A stretch of 19,299 nucleotides of DNA from Candidatus Aminicenantota bacterium (GTDB lineage Bacteria > Acidobacteriota > UBA6911 > RPQK01 > JAJDTT01). Below are positions 12,475 to 19,299 of the stretch, in pieces. Every line of letters starts with the position of its first letter. Within the stretch, counting starts at the first letter, position 1. Location of the stretch: the NCBI GenBank assembly GCA_026706325.1, contig JAPOYZ010000191.1, positions 1 through 19,299 of the forward strand. The letters run 5' to 3'. The notes beneath the pieces were generated by a model, which did not search any database, was not told where the DNA came from, and worked only from the letters and a program-made list of their open reading frames with translations. The position numbers and the translations under genes were made by a program.

Positions 12475-14424
12475 TCAGAGGTCCTTCGTGTCTTCGTTGG
12501 TGATGAAGCCGTTCACCACGTACAGGTCTTCATGACCGTCGTTGTCGAAGTCGAAGAAATCGCTGCTCCAGGCCCACCGTCCCAACTCCACGTCCGCTTC
12601 CGCGCCGACTTCCTCGAACGTGCCGTCGCCCCGATTGGAGAACAACGAGTTGCCCTTGGCATGCCGTTGATAGTTTTGGACCTCTTCTTGCGGCCGCTGG
12701 CTCTGAAACTGCCGCAACGAAGTGATCCGCTGACCCGCCGACGACCACATGTTTCCCACGTAGAGGTCCAGTCGGCCGTCGTTGTCGTAGTCCTCCCAAG
12801 CCGCGCTCATCCCCGCTCCGATGTCCTCCACTCCCGCTTCCCGGGCCACATCGGTGAAGGTGCCGTCACCGTTGTTCCGATAGAGGTTGTTGCGGCCGAA
12901 GTCGTTGGCCACGTACAGGTCCGGGTATCGGTCGCCGTTGTAGTCGCCCCACGCCGCGGCAAAGCTGTAACGCAGATTGTTCCGGTGCATTCCGGATTGC
13001 TGGGTGACGTCGCGGAACGACCCGTTCCCCTGGTTCCGCAGGAGGATGTTCGGAGCGCCGTTGTTGGCGTCATGGTAGGGAAAGGGATAGTTGCCCAATT
13101 CCTCCTGCCCCTGCCAGAAGGCGTAGGAGCAGACATAGATATCCAGATGTCCGTCCAGATCGTAGTCGGCCACGGCAGCGGACACTTTGCTGCCGTCGGT
13201 GTCATCGATGGCTTCGAACCCGGAGTCGGTGGCCAGGCTGAACCGGCCGGAACCGTCGTTTTGAAACAGCAGTGAGCTGGTCCCGATGAGAATCAGGTCC
13301 GGGTCCCCATCGTTGTCCGTGTCGGTAAAGAAACTGGAGGCCGTGTTGTCCAGGACGTCGACTCCCGCCTTTTCCGTGACGTCCAGAAAGGTGCCGTCTC
13401 CCTCGTTGCGAAACAGCAGATTGGGCAGGCCCGCCGGCTGGGAGACGTGGAAATCCTCATCGCCGTCGCCGTCGATATCGGCGATGGCGACGCCGTTGTG
13501 GCCATAGATGTCCATTCCCGCCACATAGTCGAGGATCCCCTGCCAATACTCGACTCCCTGAAGCAACTGCTTCCGGAAAGAGTCGTTCTTCCCCAGCGCC
13601 TGGTGCGTGACCTCCGTGAAGGCGTTCCCGGCACTCCGCGCCCGGGATGTGGCAAGCACTTGCAGCCGGGAGAGTTTCCAACGGCCCGCGTGGTCCTTTT
13701 GCCAACTGAGTTGCCAGTCCCCCTCCCACTGCAAGGATTCGCCATCCCTGCCCTGACCGACAATGGTGTAGATGACGTCGCTGACGACGGAAGATCCTGG
13801 AATCCGAGGCGATTCGATCCTCGTCACCTTGAATTTCACATTTTCGATCCGGACCGCTTCCCGCAAGAGCTTGGCGATCTCCGACGGGAACGCCGCCGCC
13901 GTGACGCGCTCCTCACGGTCGGGCTCTCCCCGGAAGATTTCCAATCCATCTTCGGCCTTGACCTTGCGGCTCACCCCCGGCTCCAGCGGCGTTCCCTTGA
14001 ACTCGGCGCTCAGCAACCCGGGAAGAAAGGAAGCGGCGCCGAGTTCACCCTTGAGCGCACCGGCCAGCTTCTGGAGCCGACTCTCGATTTCGACGTCCAG
14101 CTCCTCCGTATTCCATTCGTCGGCGCCTTCCGGAACCTTCCTCAAGGCATTTTCGACGTCACCCAGCGGAAGGTCCCTTGGAGGGATCGTGTACTCCTCA
14201 GTCCAGACGTTCCGGGTGAAAGGTTCAGCTCGTTCTTTGAAGAAATAGAGAGTTCCGGCTGCGAGAATGGCGCCGAGGATCGCCAGTCCCAGGTAGAGGC
14301 TTTTGGGCCTCCGGTCCGGGGACGGTTTCTGCGGGACGGATTGATGGCTTGTCTTCGCCGAGGTCCTTCGAACTCGTTTTTTCTTTCTCTGCCGGCGCCG
14401 CGAGCCTCGGCCTTTCCGGGCCAT
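12475..14424 (-). CDS. N-terminal part of a split membrane-anchored FG-GAP/CRTAC-like protein
   Basis: The 649-residue frame starts with a strongly basic tail (MARKGRGSRRRQRKKKRVRR), a transmembrane helix at about 43-62, and an approximately 200-residue region without a recognised domain. A long FG-GAP/VCBS propeller follows, with calcium-binding-like repeats such as ADIDGDGDEDFHV, TDTDNDGDPDLILI, ADYDLDGHLDIYV, GDYNGDRYPDLYV, EDYDNDGRLDLYV and FDFDNDGHEDLYV. It ends VNGFITNEDTKDL then TGA; homologs of this family continue with a DSFFWRQVV-like motif. The same frame does continue SFLWRQVVSQSP after the TGA. The intact product would be 1353 residues. The perfect -10 TATAAT (14432-14437, minus strand) lies seven bases before the ATG and no Shine-Dalgarno is visible, suggesting a leaderless mRNA. 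Confidence 0.87.
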   Translation of the reverse strand: MARKGRGSRRRQRKKKRVRRTSAKTSHQSVPQKPSPDRRPKSLYLGLAILGAILAAGTLYFFKERAEPFTRNVWTEEYTIPPRDLPLGDVENALRKVPEGADEWNTEELDVEIESRLQKLAGALKGELGAASFLPGLLSAEFKGTPLEPGVSRKVKAEDGLEIFRGEPDREERVTAAAFPSEIAKLLREAVRIENVKFKVTRIESPRIPGSSVVSDVIYTIVGQGRDGESLQWEGDWQLSWQKDHAGRWKLSRLQVLATSRARSAGNAFTEVTHQALGKNDSFRKQLLQGVEYWQGILDYVAGMDIYGHNGVAIADIDGDGDEDFHVSQPAGLPNLLFRNEGDGTFLDVTEKAGVDVLDNTASSFFTDTDNDGDPDLILIGTSSLLFQNDGSGRFSLATDSGFEAIDDTDGSKVSAAVADYDLDGHLDIYVCSYAFWQGQEELGNYPFPYHDANNGAPNILLRNQGNGSFRDVTQQSGMHRNNLRYSFAAAWGDYNGDRYPDLYVANDFGRNNLYRNNGDGTFTDVAREAGVEDIGAGMSAAWEDYDNDGRLDLYVGNMWSSAGQRITSLRQFQSQRPQEEVQNYQRHAKGNSLFSNRGDGTFEEVGAEADVELGRWAWSSDFFDFDNDGHEDLYVVNGFITNEDTKDL

Positions 14425-14431
14425 GAAGCAG

Positions 14432-14437
14432 ATTATA
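14432..14437 (-). promoter_or_regulatory. Consensus -10 element (TATAAT) directly before the start codon
   Basis: The minus strand has an exact TATAAT, then seven bases, then the ATG at 14424. Transcription would start at or next to the A of the ATG. No good -35 is present at 16-18 bp (best TTAGGA, 18 bp away), and that position is occupied by the repeat hairpin at 14448-14467. Confidence 0.5.
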
Positions 14438-14442
14438 AGGAT

Positions 14443-14516
14443 GGGAGCGGCGGTTTCCTAACCGCCGATTCTAGGAACTGTGGGGGAGACAAGAATGGGG
14501 GACAGGACTGTCCCCC
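14443..14516. repeat. Double-hairpin interspersed repeat in a divergent promoter region
   Basis: CGGCGGTT (14448-14455) pairs perfectly with AACCGCCG (14460-14467) over a TCCT loop. GGGGGACAG (14497-14505) pairs perfectly with CTGTCCCCC (14508-14516) over a two-base loop. Between them is AGACAAGAATG (14487-14497). The order of GGGAGCGGCG, hairpin, CGCCGA-TC and AGACAAGAATG is shared with 8149-8199, and the GGGGACAG core with 6516-6523. It occupies most of the 113-bp gap between two divergent propeller genes and could also terminate or insulate transcription. Confidence 0.65.
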
Positions 14517-14537
14517 CTCCTGGCTACCATCTCGAGC

Positions 14538-16106
14538 ATGACGTCGTGTGGTCAGTCGGCCGGCTGTTTCTCGGTTCTCTGTCTGAGTCTCCTCTTGCTC
14601 AGCCCGGTCCGGCTCGCCGCAGGCGGGTTCTCATCCGAACTCCCCCAGCCCACGGATGAGGAAGCCCTGGAAACAAGAATCCGCGAGGCTTGCACCCAGT
14701 GTCACGAATGGACGCCTCCGGAGATCCTGCCCAAGAAAGAATGGCCAAGTCTGATCCAGAGGAAGTTCAGGCTGGCCAATATTACCCTCCTGCAATCTCA
14801 CAACAAACCGATCTGGGAAATCGATGCCTTGCAAGTGGCTTCCTACTTCCGGTCGAAGGCGCCTGCCCAATTGGACACGCCGCGTTGGGCGGCGAAGCGC
14901 GGGGGGGCCGAACTCCGGTTCAGCCGGCGGCTCCTGCCCGGCAAAACGGTTCGCGGTCTCCAGCCGGGAGCCGCCAATGTCCGTCTTCTGGAACTGTTTT
15001 CGGACCTCGAAGGCCCCGAACTGGTGGTCAGCGACATGATCTCGGGATGGGTGAGTTGGACGGATCCCGACGATGGCCGGATGGACCTCCACCCCATCGC
15101 CAAACTCACCAATCCATGCCATGCCGAGGCCGTTGATCTGGACCGGGACGGACGGACCGACCTGCTGATCGCGGATCTCGGATGGCCCAAGCCGACCGAC
15201 CAGCGAACGGGGTCGGTGGCCTGGCTTCGGCGGACCGGAAAGCGCGAATTCGAGGTCCACCGTCTGCTCACCGGGCTCGGCCGGGTCGCCGACGTCCAGG
15301 CGGCGGACTTTGACGGGGACCGGGACCTGGACGTCATCGTCGCCGAGTTCGGGTGGAGGACGATGGGCGGCATCCATTACCTGGAAAACGGATCCGATCC
15401 GGAAAAGCCCTCGAATCTCGCAGCCGGAGATTTCAGATCCCTGGAACTGGATGACCGGGCCGGGGCGATTCACATTCCCGTCGTGGACCTCGACCGGGAT
15501 GGCCGGCCCGACTTCCTCGCCCTCCTGTCCCAGGAACATGAAGCGGTGGTCGCGTTCCTCAATCGGGGACCAGGAGCCTTCGAAAAGAAAACGCTGTTCA
15601 CCGCTCCTCACCCACACTGGGGCTCGAGCGGACTCGAATTGGTCGATCTGGATCAAGACGGGGACCTGGACGTGCTCTTCACCCATGGGGACACCCTGGA
15701 CGCCGGGGCGGAGATGAGGCCCTACCATGGCCTGTCGTGGCTGGAGAACAAAGGTGATCTTTCCTTTGTCCATCACTGGGTGGACTCCTACTACGGCGCA
15801 CTCCGCGCCGAAGCCGGAGACCTGGACGGAGATGGCGATCTCGACTTGGTGGCCGTTTCCTATTTCCCCAATCTGACCGAGGAGGTGCGCCGTCGATACA
15901 ATCTCTCGGGAGTGGTCTGGTACGAGCAGACCCAACCACGAACCTTCCAACCCCGCTCTTTGGCCGATATACCGTGCGACTACATCACCCTGGCGTTGGG
16001 AGACATTGACGGAGACGGCCGCACCGACATCATCCTGGGAAACTTCGGCCAAGCCCGGGAAGACGTGGAGTGGGAGCTGGTCCAGATCTGGCGGCAACAG
16101 CCGTAA
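14538..16106 (+). CDS. Secreted VCBS/FG-GAP repeat protein with a CxxCH haem-binding site
   Basis: The 522-residue protein has an N-terminal signal peptide (hydrophobic about 11-28). A short region follows with one c-type haem-binding motif, CTQCH at 52-56, in a cytochrome c-like helical context ending DALQVASYFRSKAP. A beta-propeller made of VCBS repeats comes next: DLDRDGRTDLLIADLGW, DFDGDRDLDVIVAEFGW, DLDRDGRPDFLALL, DLDQDGDLDVLFTHG, DLDGDGDLDLVAVSYF and DIDGDGRTDIILGNFG. The Dx[DN]xDGxxD motifs are calcium-binding-like. It should be periplasmic; a single haem fused to a propeller suggests a redox or electron-transfer role, which is inference. No distal Met ligand could be assigned. No Shine-Dalgarno is seen, but TACCAT lies seven bases before the ATG, as for the divergent gene. 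The next gene follows after 38 bases. Confidence 0.88.
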   Translation: MTSCGQSAGCFSVLCLSLLLLSPVRLAAGGFSSELPQPTDEEALETRIREACTQCHEWTPPEILPKKEWPSLIQRKFRLANITLLQSHNKPIWEIDALQVASYFRSKAPAQLDTPRWAAKRGGAELRFSRRLLPGKTVRGLQPGAANVRLLELFSDLEGPELVVSDMISGWVSWTDPDDGRMDLHPIAKLTNPCHAEAVDLDRDGRTDLLIADLGWPKPTDQRTGSVAWLRRTGKREFEVHRLLTGLGRVADVQAADFDGDRDLDVIVAEFGWRTMGGIHYLENGSDPEKPSNLAAGDFRSLELDDRAGAIHIPVVDLDRDGRPDFLALLSQEHEAVVAFLNRGPGAFEKKTLFTAPHPHWGSSGLELVDLDQDGDLDVLFTHGDTLDAGAEMRPYHGLSWLENKGDLSFVHHWVDSYYGALRAEAGDLDGDGDLDLVAVSYFPNLTEEVRRRYNLSGVVWYEQTQPRTFQPRSLADIPCDYITLALGDIDGDGRTDIILGNFGQAREDVEWELVQIWRQQP

Positions 16107-16144
16107 CCTGCGGAACTCCCGTATAAACCGACGTTTGTCGTACC

Positions 16145-17854
16145 ATGACTCCGATGCATCCCATGGGATGGACCCTGGCGTGGAGCCACCTGCTTATTCC
16201 GGTATTGGCTTTCCCTTTCTCGGGGTTCTTCAGCGCCCAATCCAGGACAGCCGCCCGCGGGGACGATACGGGACCGATCCGATTCATCGACATCGCATCC
16301 AAATCGGAACTTGGCTACCGATCCAATAACGACTTCACCGGCCGCAAGTACTTTCCTCAGCCCATGTGCGGCGGCGTGGCCATCTTTGACTACGACGGCG
16401 ACGGCAGGCAGGACATCTTCTTCACCAACGGCGCCAAGCTGCCGGAAGTCGAGAAGACCGACCGGTCGTTTCACAACTGCCTCCTGCGCAACCTGGGCGA
16501 CGGCAGATTCGAGAACGTCACCCGGCAGGCCGGCCTGACGGGGGCCGGATTGGGATACTGTTTCGGGGTGACCGTCGGCGATTATGACAACGACGGCGAC
16601 CGTGACCTGTTCATCGGCAACGCCGGTCCCAACACCCTGTATCGAAACAACGGCGACGGGACGTTCACCGACGTCACGGCCGGGTCGGGCCTCGACGACA
16701 AGCCGGACGACCTGTTGAGCGTGGACGCCGCCTGGTTCGACTACGACCAGGACTCGCTGCTGGACCTGTTCGTTTCTCAATATACCTTCTGGAATGCCAA
16801 GACCGACAAACCCTGCCTGTTTCCCGACGGCACTCCGTTCTACTGCAGTCCCAAGACCGTCCGGAGCGTTTCCAACACGCTCTACCGGAATTTGGGCGGC
16901 GGGAAATTCACCGATGTCTCACGCGAGGCGGGCCTGGACAAGGCGCTGGGCAAGGGCATGGGGTTGGGAATCGCCGACTTCAATCAGGACGGACGTCCGG
17001 ACGTGTTCGTCGCCAATGACACGGTGCAGAATTTTCTCTACCTGAATCAGGGCAACGGAACCTTCCGGGAAGCCTCTTTTTTCCTGGGCGTCGCCTACAA
17101 GGGTTCGGCGGTGGCCGGCTCGGGCATGGGCGCCGACGCCAAAGACTTCAACAATGACGGGCAGGTCGACATCTTCTACAACGACCTCAGAAACCAGCTC
17201 CACGGGCTCTTCCAGAATCGGGGCGGGCGGTTTTTCGAATATGTCAGCTACCGGACCCAAGTGGCCAAGCTGAGTCGCAGGTTCACGGGCTGGGGCAGCG
17301 GGTTCATCGATTTCGACAACGACGGTTGGAAAGACATCTATTCGGCCAACGGGGGCCTGGAATACCTGAGTCCCGACACCGCCCAGCACGACACCATGCT
17401 GCGGAATCTGGACGGGACGGCCTTTGCCGATGTCTCCGAGAGCCTGGGCCAGGATTTCATGCGGATCGCCTACCAGCGCGGTTCATCTTTCGGAGATCTG
17501 AACGATGACGGATTCCTGGATATCGTGGTCACCTCGCTGAACCGGAATCCGAGGATTCTGCAGAATTCGGGCGGCAACGGAAACCACTGGCTGATGCTGG
17601 ACCTCCGCGGCCGGGCAAGCAATCGAGACGCCATCGGAGCCACCGTCCTGCTGCGAACGGCCTCGGGCAGGATCCTCCACAACCTGGTTTCCTCCACGGT
17701 GGGCCTCATGTCCTCACCGGACAGGCGGGTTCATTTCGGCTTGGGGAAGGAAGAAAGAATCGAGTCTCTGGAGATCCGCTGGCCGTCGGGCAAGGTTCAG
17801 GTGCTGAAAGGCGTCGAAGCCGGCCAGATTCTCAGAATCGACGAGCCGGATTAG
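16145..17854 (+). CDS. CRTAC1-like FG-GAP/UnbV (ASPIC) protein
   Basis: The 569-residue protein has an N-terminal signal sequence (about 9-31) and a propeller of FG-GAP repeats such as AIFDYDGDGRQDIFFTNG, GDYDNDGDRDLFIGNAG, FDYDQDSLLDLFV, ADFNQDGRPDVFVAND, KDFNNDGQVDIFYND, IDFDNDGWKDIYSANG and GDLNDDGFLDIVVTS. It ends in a UnbV/ASPIC domain (about 478-565) with DLRGRASNRDAIGATV, HFGLGKEERIESLEIRWPSGKVQVL. The family includes CRTAC1 and bacterial UnbV; its bacterial role is not established, but it is presumably an exported binding or adhesion protein. A TATAAA at 16122-16127 might be an internal promoter, although no -35 is visible; it is otherwise likely co-transcribed with the CxxCH gene. 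No Shine-Dalgarno is evident, and Met7 is an alternative start. It is convergent with the TPR gene, 31 bases apart. Confidence 0.92.
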   Translation: MTPMHPMGWTLAWSHLLIPVLAFPFSGFFSAQSRTAARGDDTGPIRFIDIASKSELGYRSNNDFTGRKYFPQPMCGGVAIFDYDGDGRQDIFFTNGAKLPEVEKTDRSFHNCLLRNLGDGRFENVTRQAGLTGAGLGYCFGVTVGDYDNDGDRDLFIGNAGPNTLYRNNGDGTFTDVTAGSGLDDKPDDLLSVDAAWFDYDQDSLLDLFVSQYTFWNAKTDKPCLFPDGTPFYCSPKTVRSVSNTLYRNLGGGKFTDVSREAGLDKALGKGMGLGIADFNQDGRPDVFVANDTVQNFLYLNQGNGTFREASFFLGVAYKGSAVAGSGMGADAKDFNNDGQVDIFYNDLRNQLHGLFQNRGGRFFEYVSYRTQVAKLSRRFTGWGSGFIDFDNDGWKDIYSANGGLEYLSPDTAQHDTMLRNLDGTAFADVSESLGQDFMRIAYQRGSSFGDLNDDGFLDIVVTSLNRNPRILQNSGGNGNHWLMLDLRGRASNRDAIGATVLLRTASGRILHNLVSSTVGLMSSPDRRVHFGLGKEERIESLEIRWPSGKVQVLKGVEAGQILRIDEPD

Positions 17855-17885
17855 CTTGTATCCGTTTTCCGACGTGGCGGCGGTG

Positions 17886-19299
17886 CTACTTATTTGAACC
17901 GGTTTCCCTGGCCCGGTATGCCCTTTCCAGTAGCCGGTTGATACTGGGAAATCTGGCGGCGGCCAGCCGGGCCCGCTCAAGAATCTCGATGGCCGGTTCG
18001 GTCTCTCCCAGCTCCAGGTAGAGAGCACCCAGCTTGCGCAGATGATTCGGGTTGCTGGGAGCCTGCTCGACAGCCTTGAGAAAGGCCTCTTTCGCCCCCG
18101 GCATGTCCCCCAACAGATACCGGGCCGTTCCCAGCAGTGAATAGGCCAGATCGTTGTCCGGCTGCCGTCTGATGCTACCTTCCGCGGAGACGCGGGCTTG
18201 CTCATAGTCTCGCTTGCGGAGATGGATCTGGCCTCGCATGAGATCGACCCGTGCATTCGTGGGGTCCCGTTCGGCCAAGAAATCAAGGACCTGGAGAACC
18301 CGGTCGTGCTCCCCCATCTGAAAAAAGGTGTCTCCCAGAATCCAAGCCTGGCGGGAGTTCAGTTGCGGCCATCGATCCCGGCCCAGAGACTCCAGAACCG
18401 GCCGGGCCAGTTCGTGCGCTCCCGATTGCGCCAATGCGTTCGAATAGTAAACGGCGTACTTGGGATTGTTGCCATCCAATCGAACGGCCTCTTTGAACTC
18501 GGCAGCGGCGCCCTGCCAATCCTGTTCCTGCCAACGACCCATCCCCTGATGGAAGTAGGGCTCGGGATCGGAGGGGTCCGCCTGCTTCTGGCGCTCGAAC
18601 AGCTCCGAGGCCTGGGCGATTTGTCCCATCTTGATCAGGTGCTGCCCGTCCCTGCTGGTCCGCAGCCGTTCGGCGGCAATCCGGTGGCGTTCGGCTTCCT
18701 CCTTCCGTCCCAACCGAAAGTACAGGCCGGCGAGGGTGACATGACCTTCCAGGAAATTGGGGTTTTCATCCACCACACTCTTCACGGTTTGGATCGCCTC
18801 TTCGATCCGGTTGGAGGAGCTGTAGACGAGTCCCATCTGAAACCGCGCATCGGGATCCCCCGGCCGCGTCCGCAGCGCACGTTGGAAGCGGGCCAGGGCC
18901 TCCTCATATTTCTGCTCGTTCTCAAAGAGAAAGATGCCGCGGTACAGATTGGCGTCGTAGTCGTCGGGATTGATCTCGAGTTCATGCAGGAAGGCCTGGT
19001 TCGCCGTGTCGTGCCGGTTCATGAGCCGGAGCAACTTCCCGTACGTAGCGTTCAACGAAGGGACCCTCGGGTCGAGCGCGAGGGCTCTTTCCAAGTGCCT
19101 GGCCGCTCCAGGGTAGTCTCCGTTTTCCATCAGCTCGCCCCCTCGGCGCGCCAACCGATTGAGCCAATCTGCGCGCATCTCGGCCCGGAACCGCGATGTC
19201 GGCCAGTCCGTGTCCTTCAGGGCGTTCTCGACGAGTGGCGTTCCCTCTTCCGCCCGCCGGCCTTCTTCGCGGGCACCCCCCACCAGGTAGGTCCAGGCG
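17886..19299 (-). CDS. Tetratricopeptide repeat protein (5' end outside window)
   Basis: About 470 residues of a TPR protein are present, ending at TAG 17886-17888. The frame is open to the right edge: before the GTG at 19283 it reads AWTYLVGGA without a stop, so the true N-terminus is probably outside the window. About ten degenerate 34-residue TPR units are seen, for example GDYPGAARHLERALALDPR, EEALARFQRALRTRPGDPDARFQMGLVY, WQGAAAEFKEAVRLDGNNPKYA and AKEAFLKAVEQAPSNPNHL. TPR arrays are protein-interaction scaffolds. Its position beside the FG-GAP/UnbV genes fits the frequent genomic pairing of TPR and CRTAC-like proteins. No catalytic domain is visible. Confidence 0.88.
   Translation of the reverse strand, partial: AWTYLVGGAREEGRRAEEGTPLVENALKDTDWPTSRFRAEMRADWLNRLARRGGELMENGDYPGAARHLERALALDPRVPSLNATYGKLLRLMNRHDTANQAFLHELEINPDDYDANLYRGIFLFENEQKYEEALARFQRALRTRPGDPDARFQMGLVYSSSNRIEEAIQTVKSVVDENPNFLEGHVTLAGLYFRLGRKEEAERHRIAAERLRTSRDGQHLIKMGQIAQASELFERQKQADPSDPEPYFHQGMGRWQEQDWQGAAAEFKEAVRLDGNNPKYAVYYSNALAQSGAHELARPVLESLGRDRWPQLNSRQAWILGDTFFQMGEHDRVLQVLDFLAERDPTNARVDLMRGQIHLRKRDYEQARVSAEGSIRRQPDNDLAYSLLGTARYLLGDMPGAKEAFLKAVEQAPSNPNHLRKLGALYLELGETEPAIEILERARLAAARFPSINRLLERAYRARETGSNK

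Noticed and set aside
12450..12490. TGA at 12475 as a selenocysteine codon
   Set aside because: No convincing SECIS-like hairpin follows at the right distance, and no redox reason for Sec at this place in the propeller-UnbV linker is known.
11695..13275. Plus-strand 526-codon open frame opposite the split propeller gene
   Set aside because: Low-complexity V/D/P-rich translation mirroring the Asp/Gly repeats on the other strand.
14631..16097. Minus-strand 488-codon open frame opposite the CxxCH-VCBS gene
   Set aside because: Antisense mirror of VCBS repeats; no motif, signal peptide or ribosome binding site.

Overview
The window is high-GC bacterial DNA. Its gene content points to Acidobacteriota, probably a metagenome-derived member. 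It carries a GWxTD-domain protein, several FG-GAP/VCBS propellers with UnbV (ASPIC) tails, a thioredoxin-TPR fusion, TPR proteins, a CehA/McbA-type PHP hydrolase, and M81 (MlrC-like) and ceramidase-like proteins. This is family-level inference; there is no rRNA or tRNA here to test it.

Layout. (1) 1-1083, minus: a neutral/alkaline ceramidase-family protein running off the left edge. (2) 1305-1541, plus: an L-rhamnose mutarotase-like gene that has lost part of its C-terminus. (3) 5753-1634, minus: a likely transcription unit of MTA/SAH nucleosidase-like protein, CehA/McbA-like hydrolase and secreted GWxTD protein. (4) 5875-6465, plus: an intact RelB/YafQ-type toxin-antitoxin pair with promoter. 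(5) 6648-9307, plus: an MlrC-like M81 protein overlapping a Gfo/Idh/MocA oxidoreductase; a structured interspersed repeat forms the overlap region. (6) 9333-9845: a scar holding a complete Phd/VapB antitoxin, a vapC toxin reduced to about 14 codons, and a 104-bp diverged copy of the 3' end of the oxidoreductase. (7) 9959-10345, plus: a cupin with a good promoter. (8) 14424-10363, minus: one very long reading frame (membrane anchor, FG-GAP propeller, UnbV, TlpA-like thioredoxin, TPR) interrupted by a single in-frame TGA. (9) 14538-17854, plus: a CxxCH-plus-VCBS protein and a CRTAC1-like protein. (10) 17886-19299, minus: a TPR protein running off the right edge.

How the genes may work together. 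The right half (10.4-19.3 kb) is an envelope module in which propellers, a haem-binding site, a thioredoxin and TPR scaffolds are co-located; its substrate cannot be read from sequence. The left half is a scattered set of small-molecule and carbohydrate catabolism genes (ceramidase-like, mutarotase, MlrC-like, oxidoreductase, cupin) without visible regulators.

The most notable signals are structural lesions: the in-frame TGA, the mutarotase internal deletion with its family C-terminus still in frame beyond the stop, the vapC/oxidoreductase scar, and extragenic palindromes, one of which appears to supply the MlrC C-terminal tail. I saw no CRISPR array, transposase, phage gene, rRNA or tRNA.
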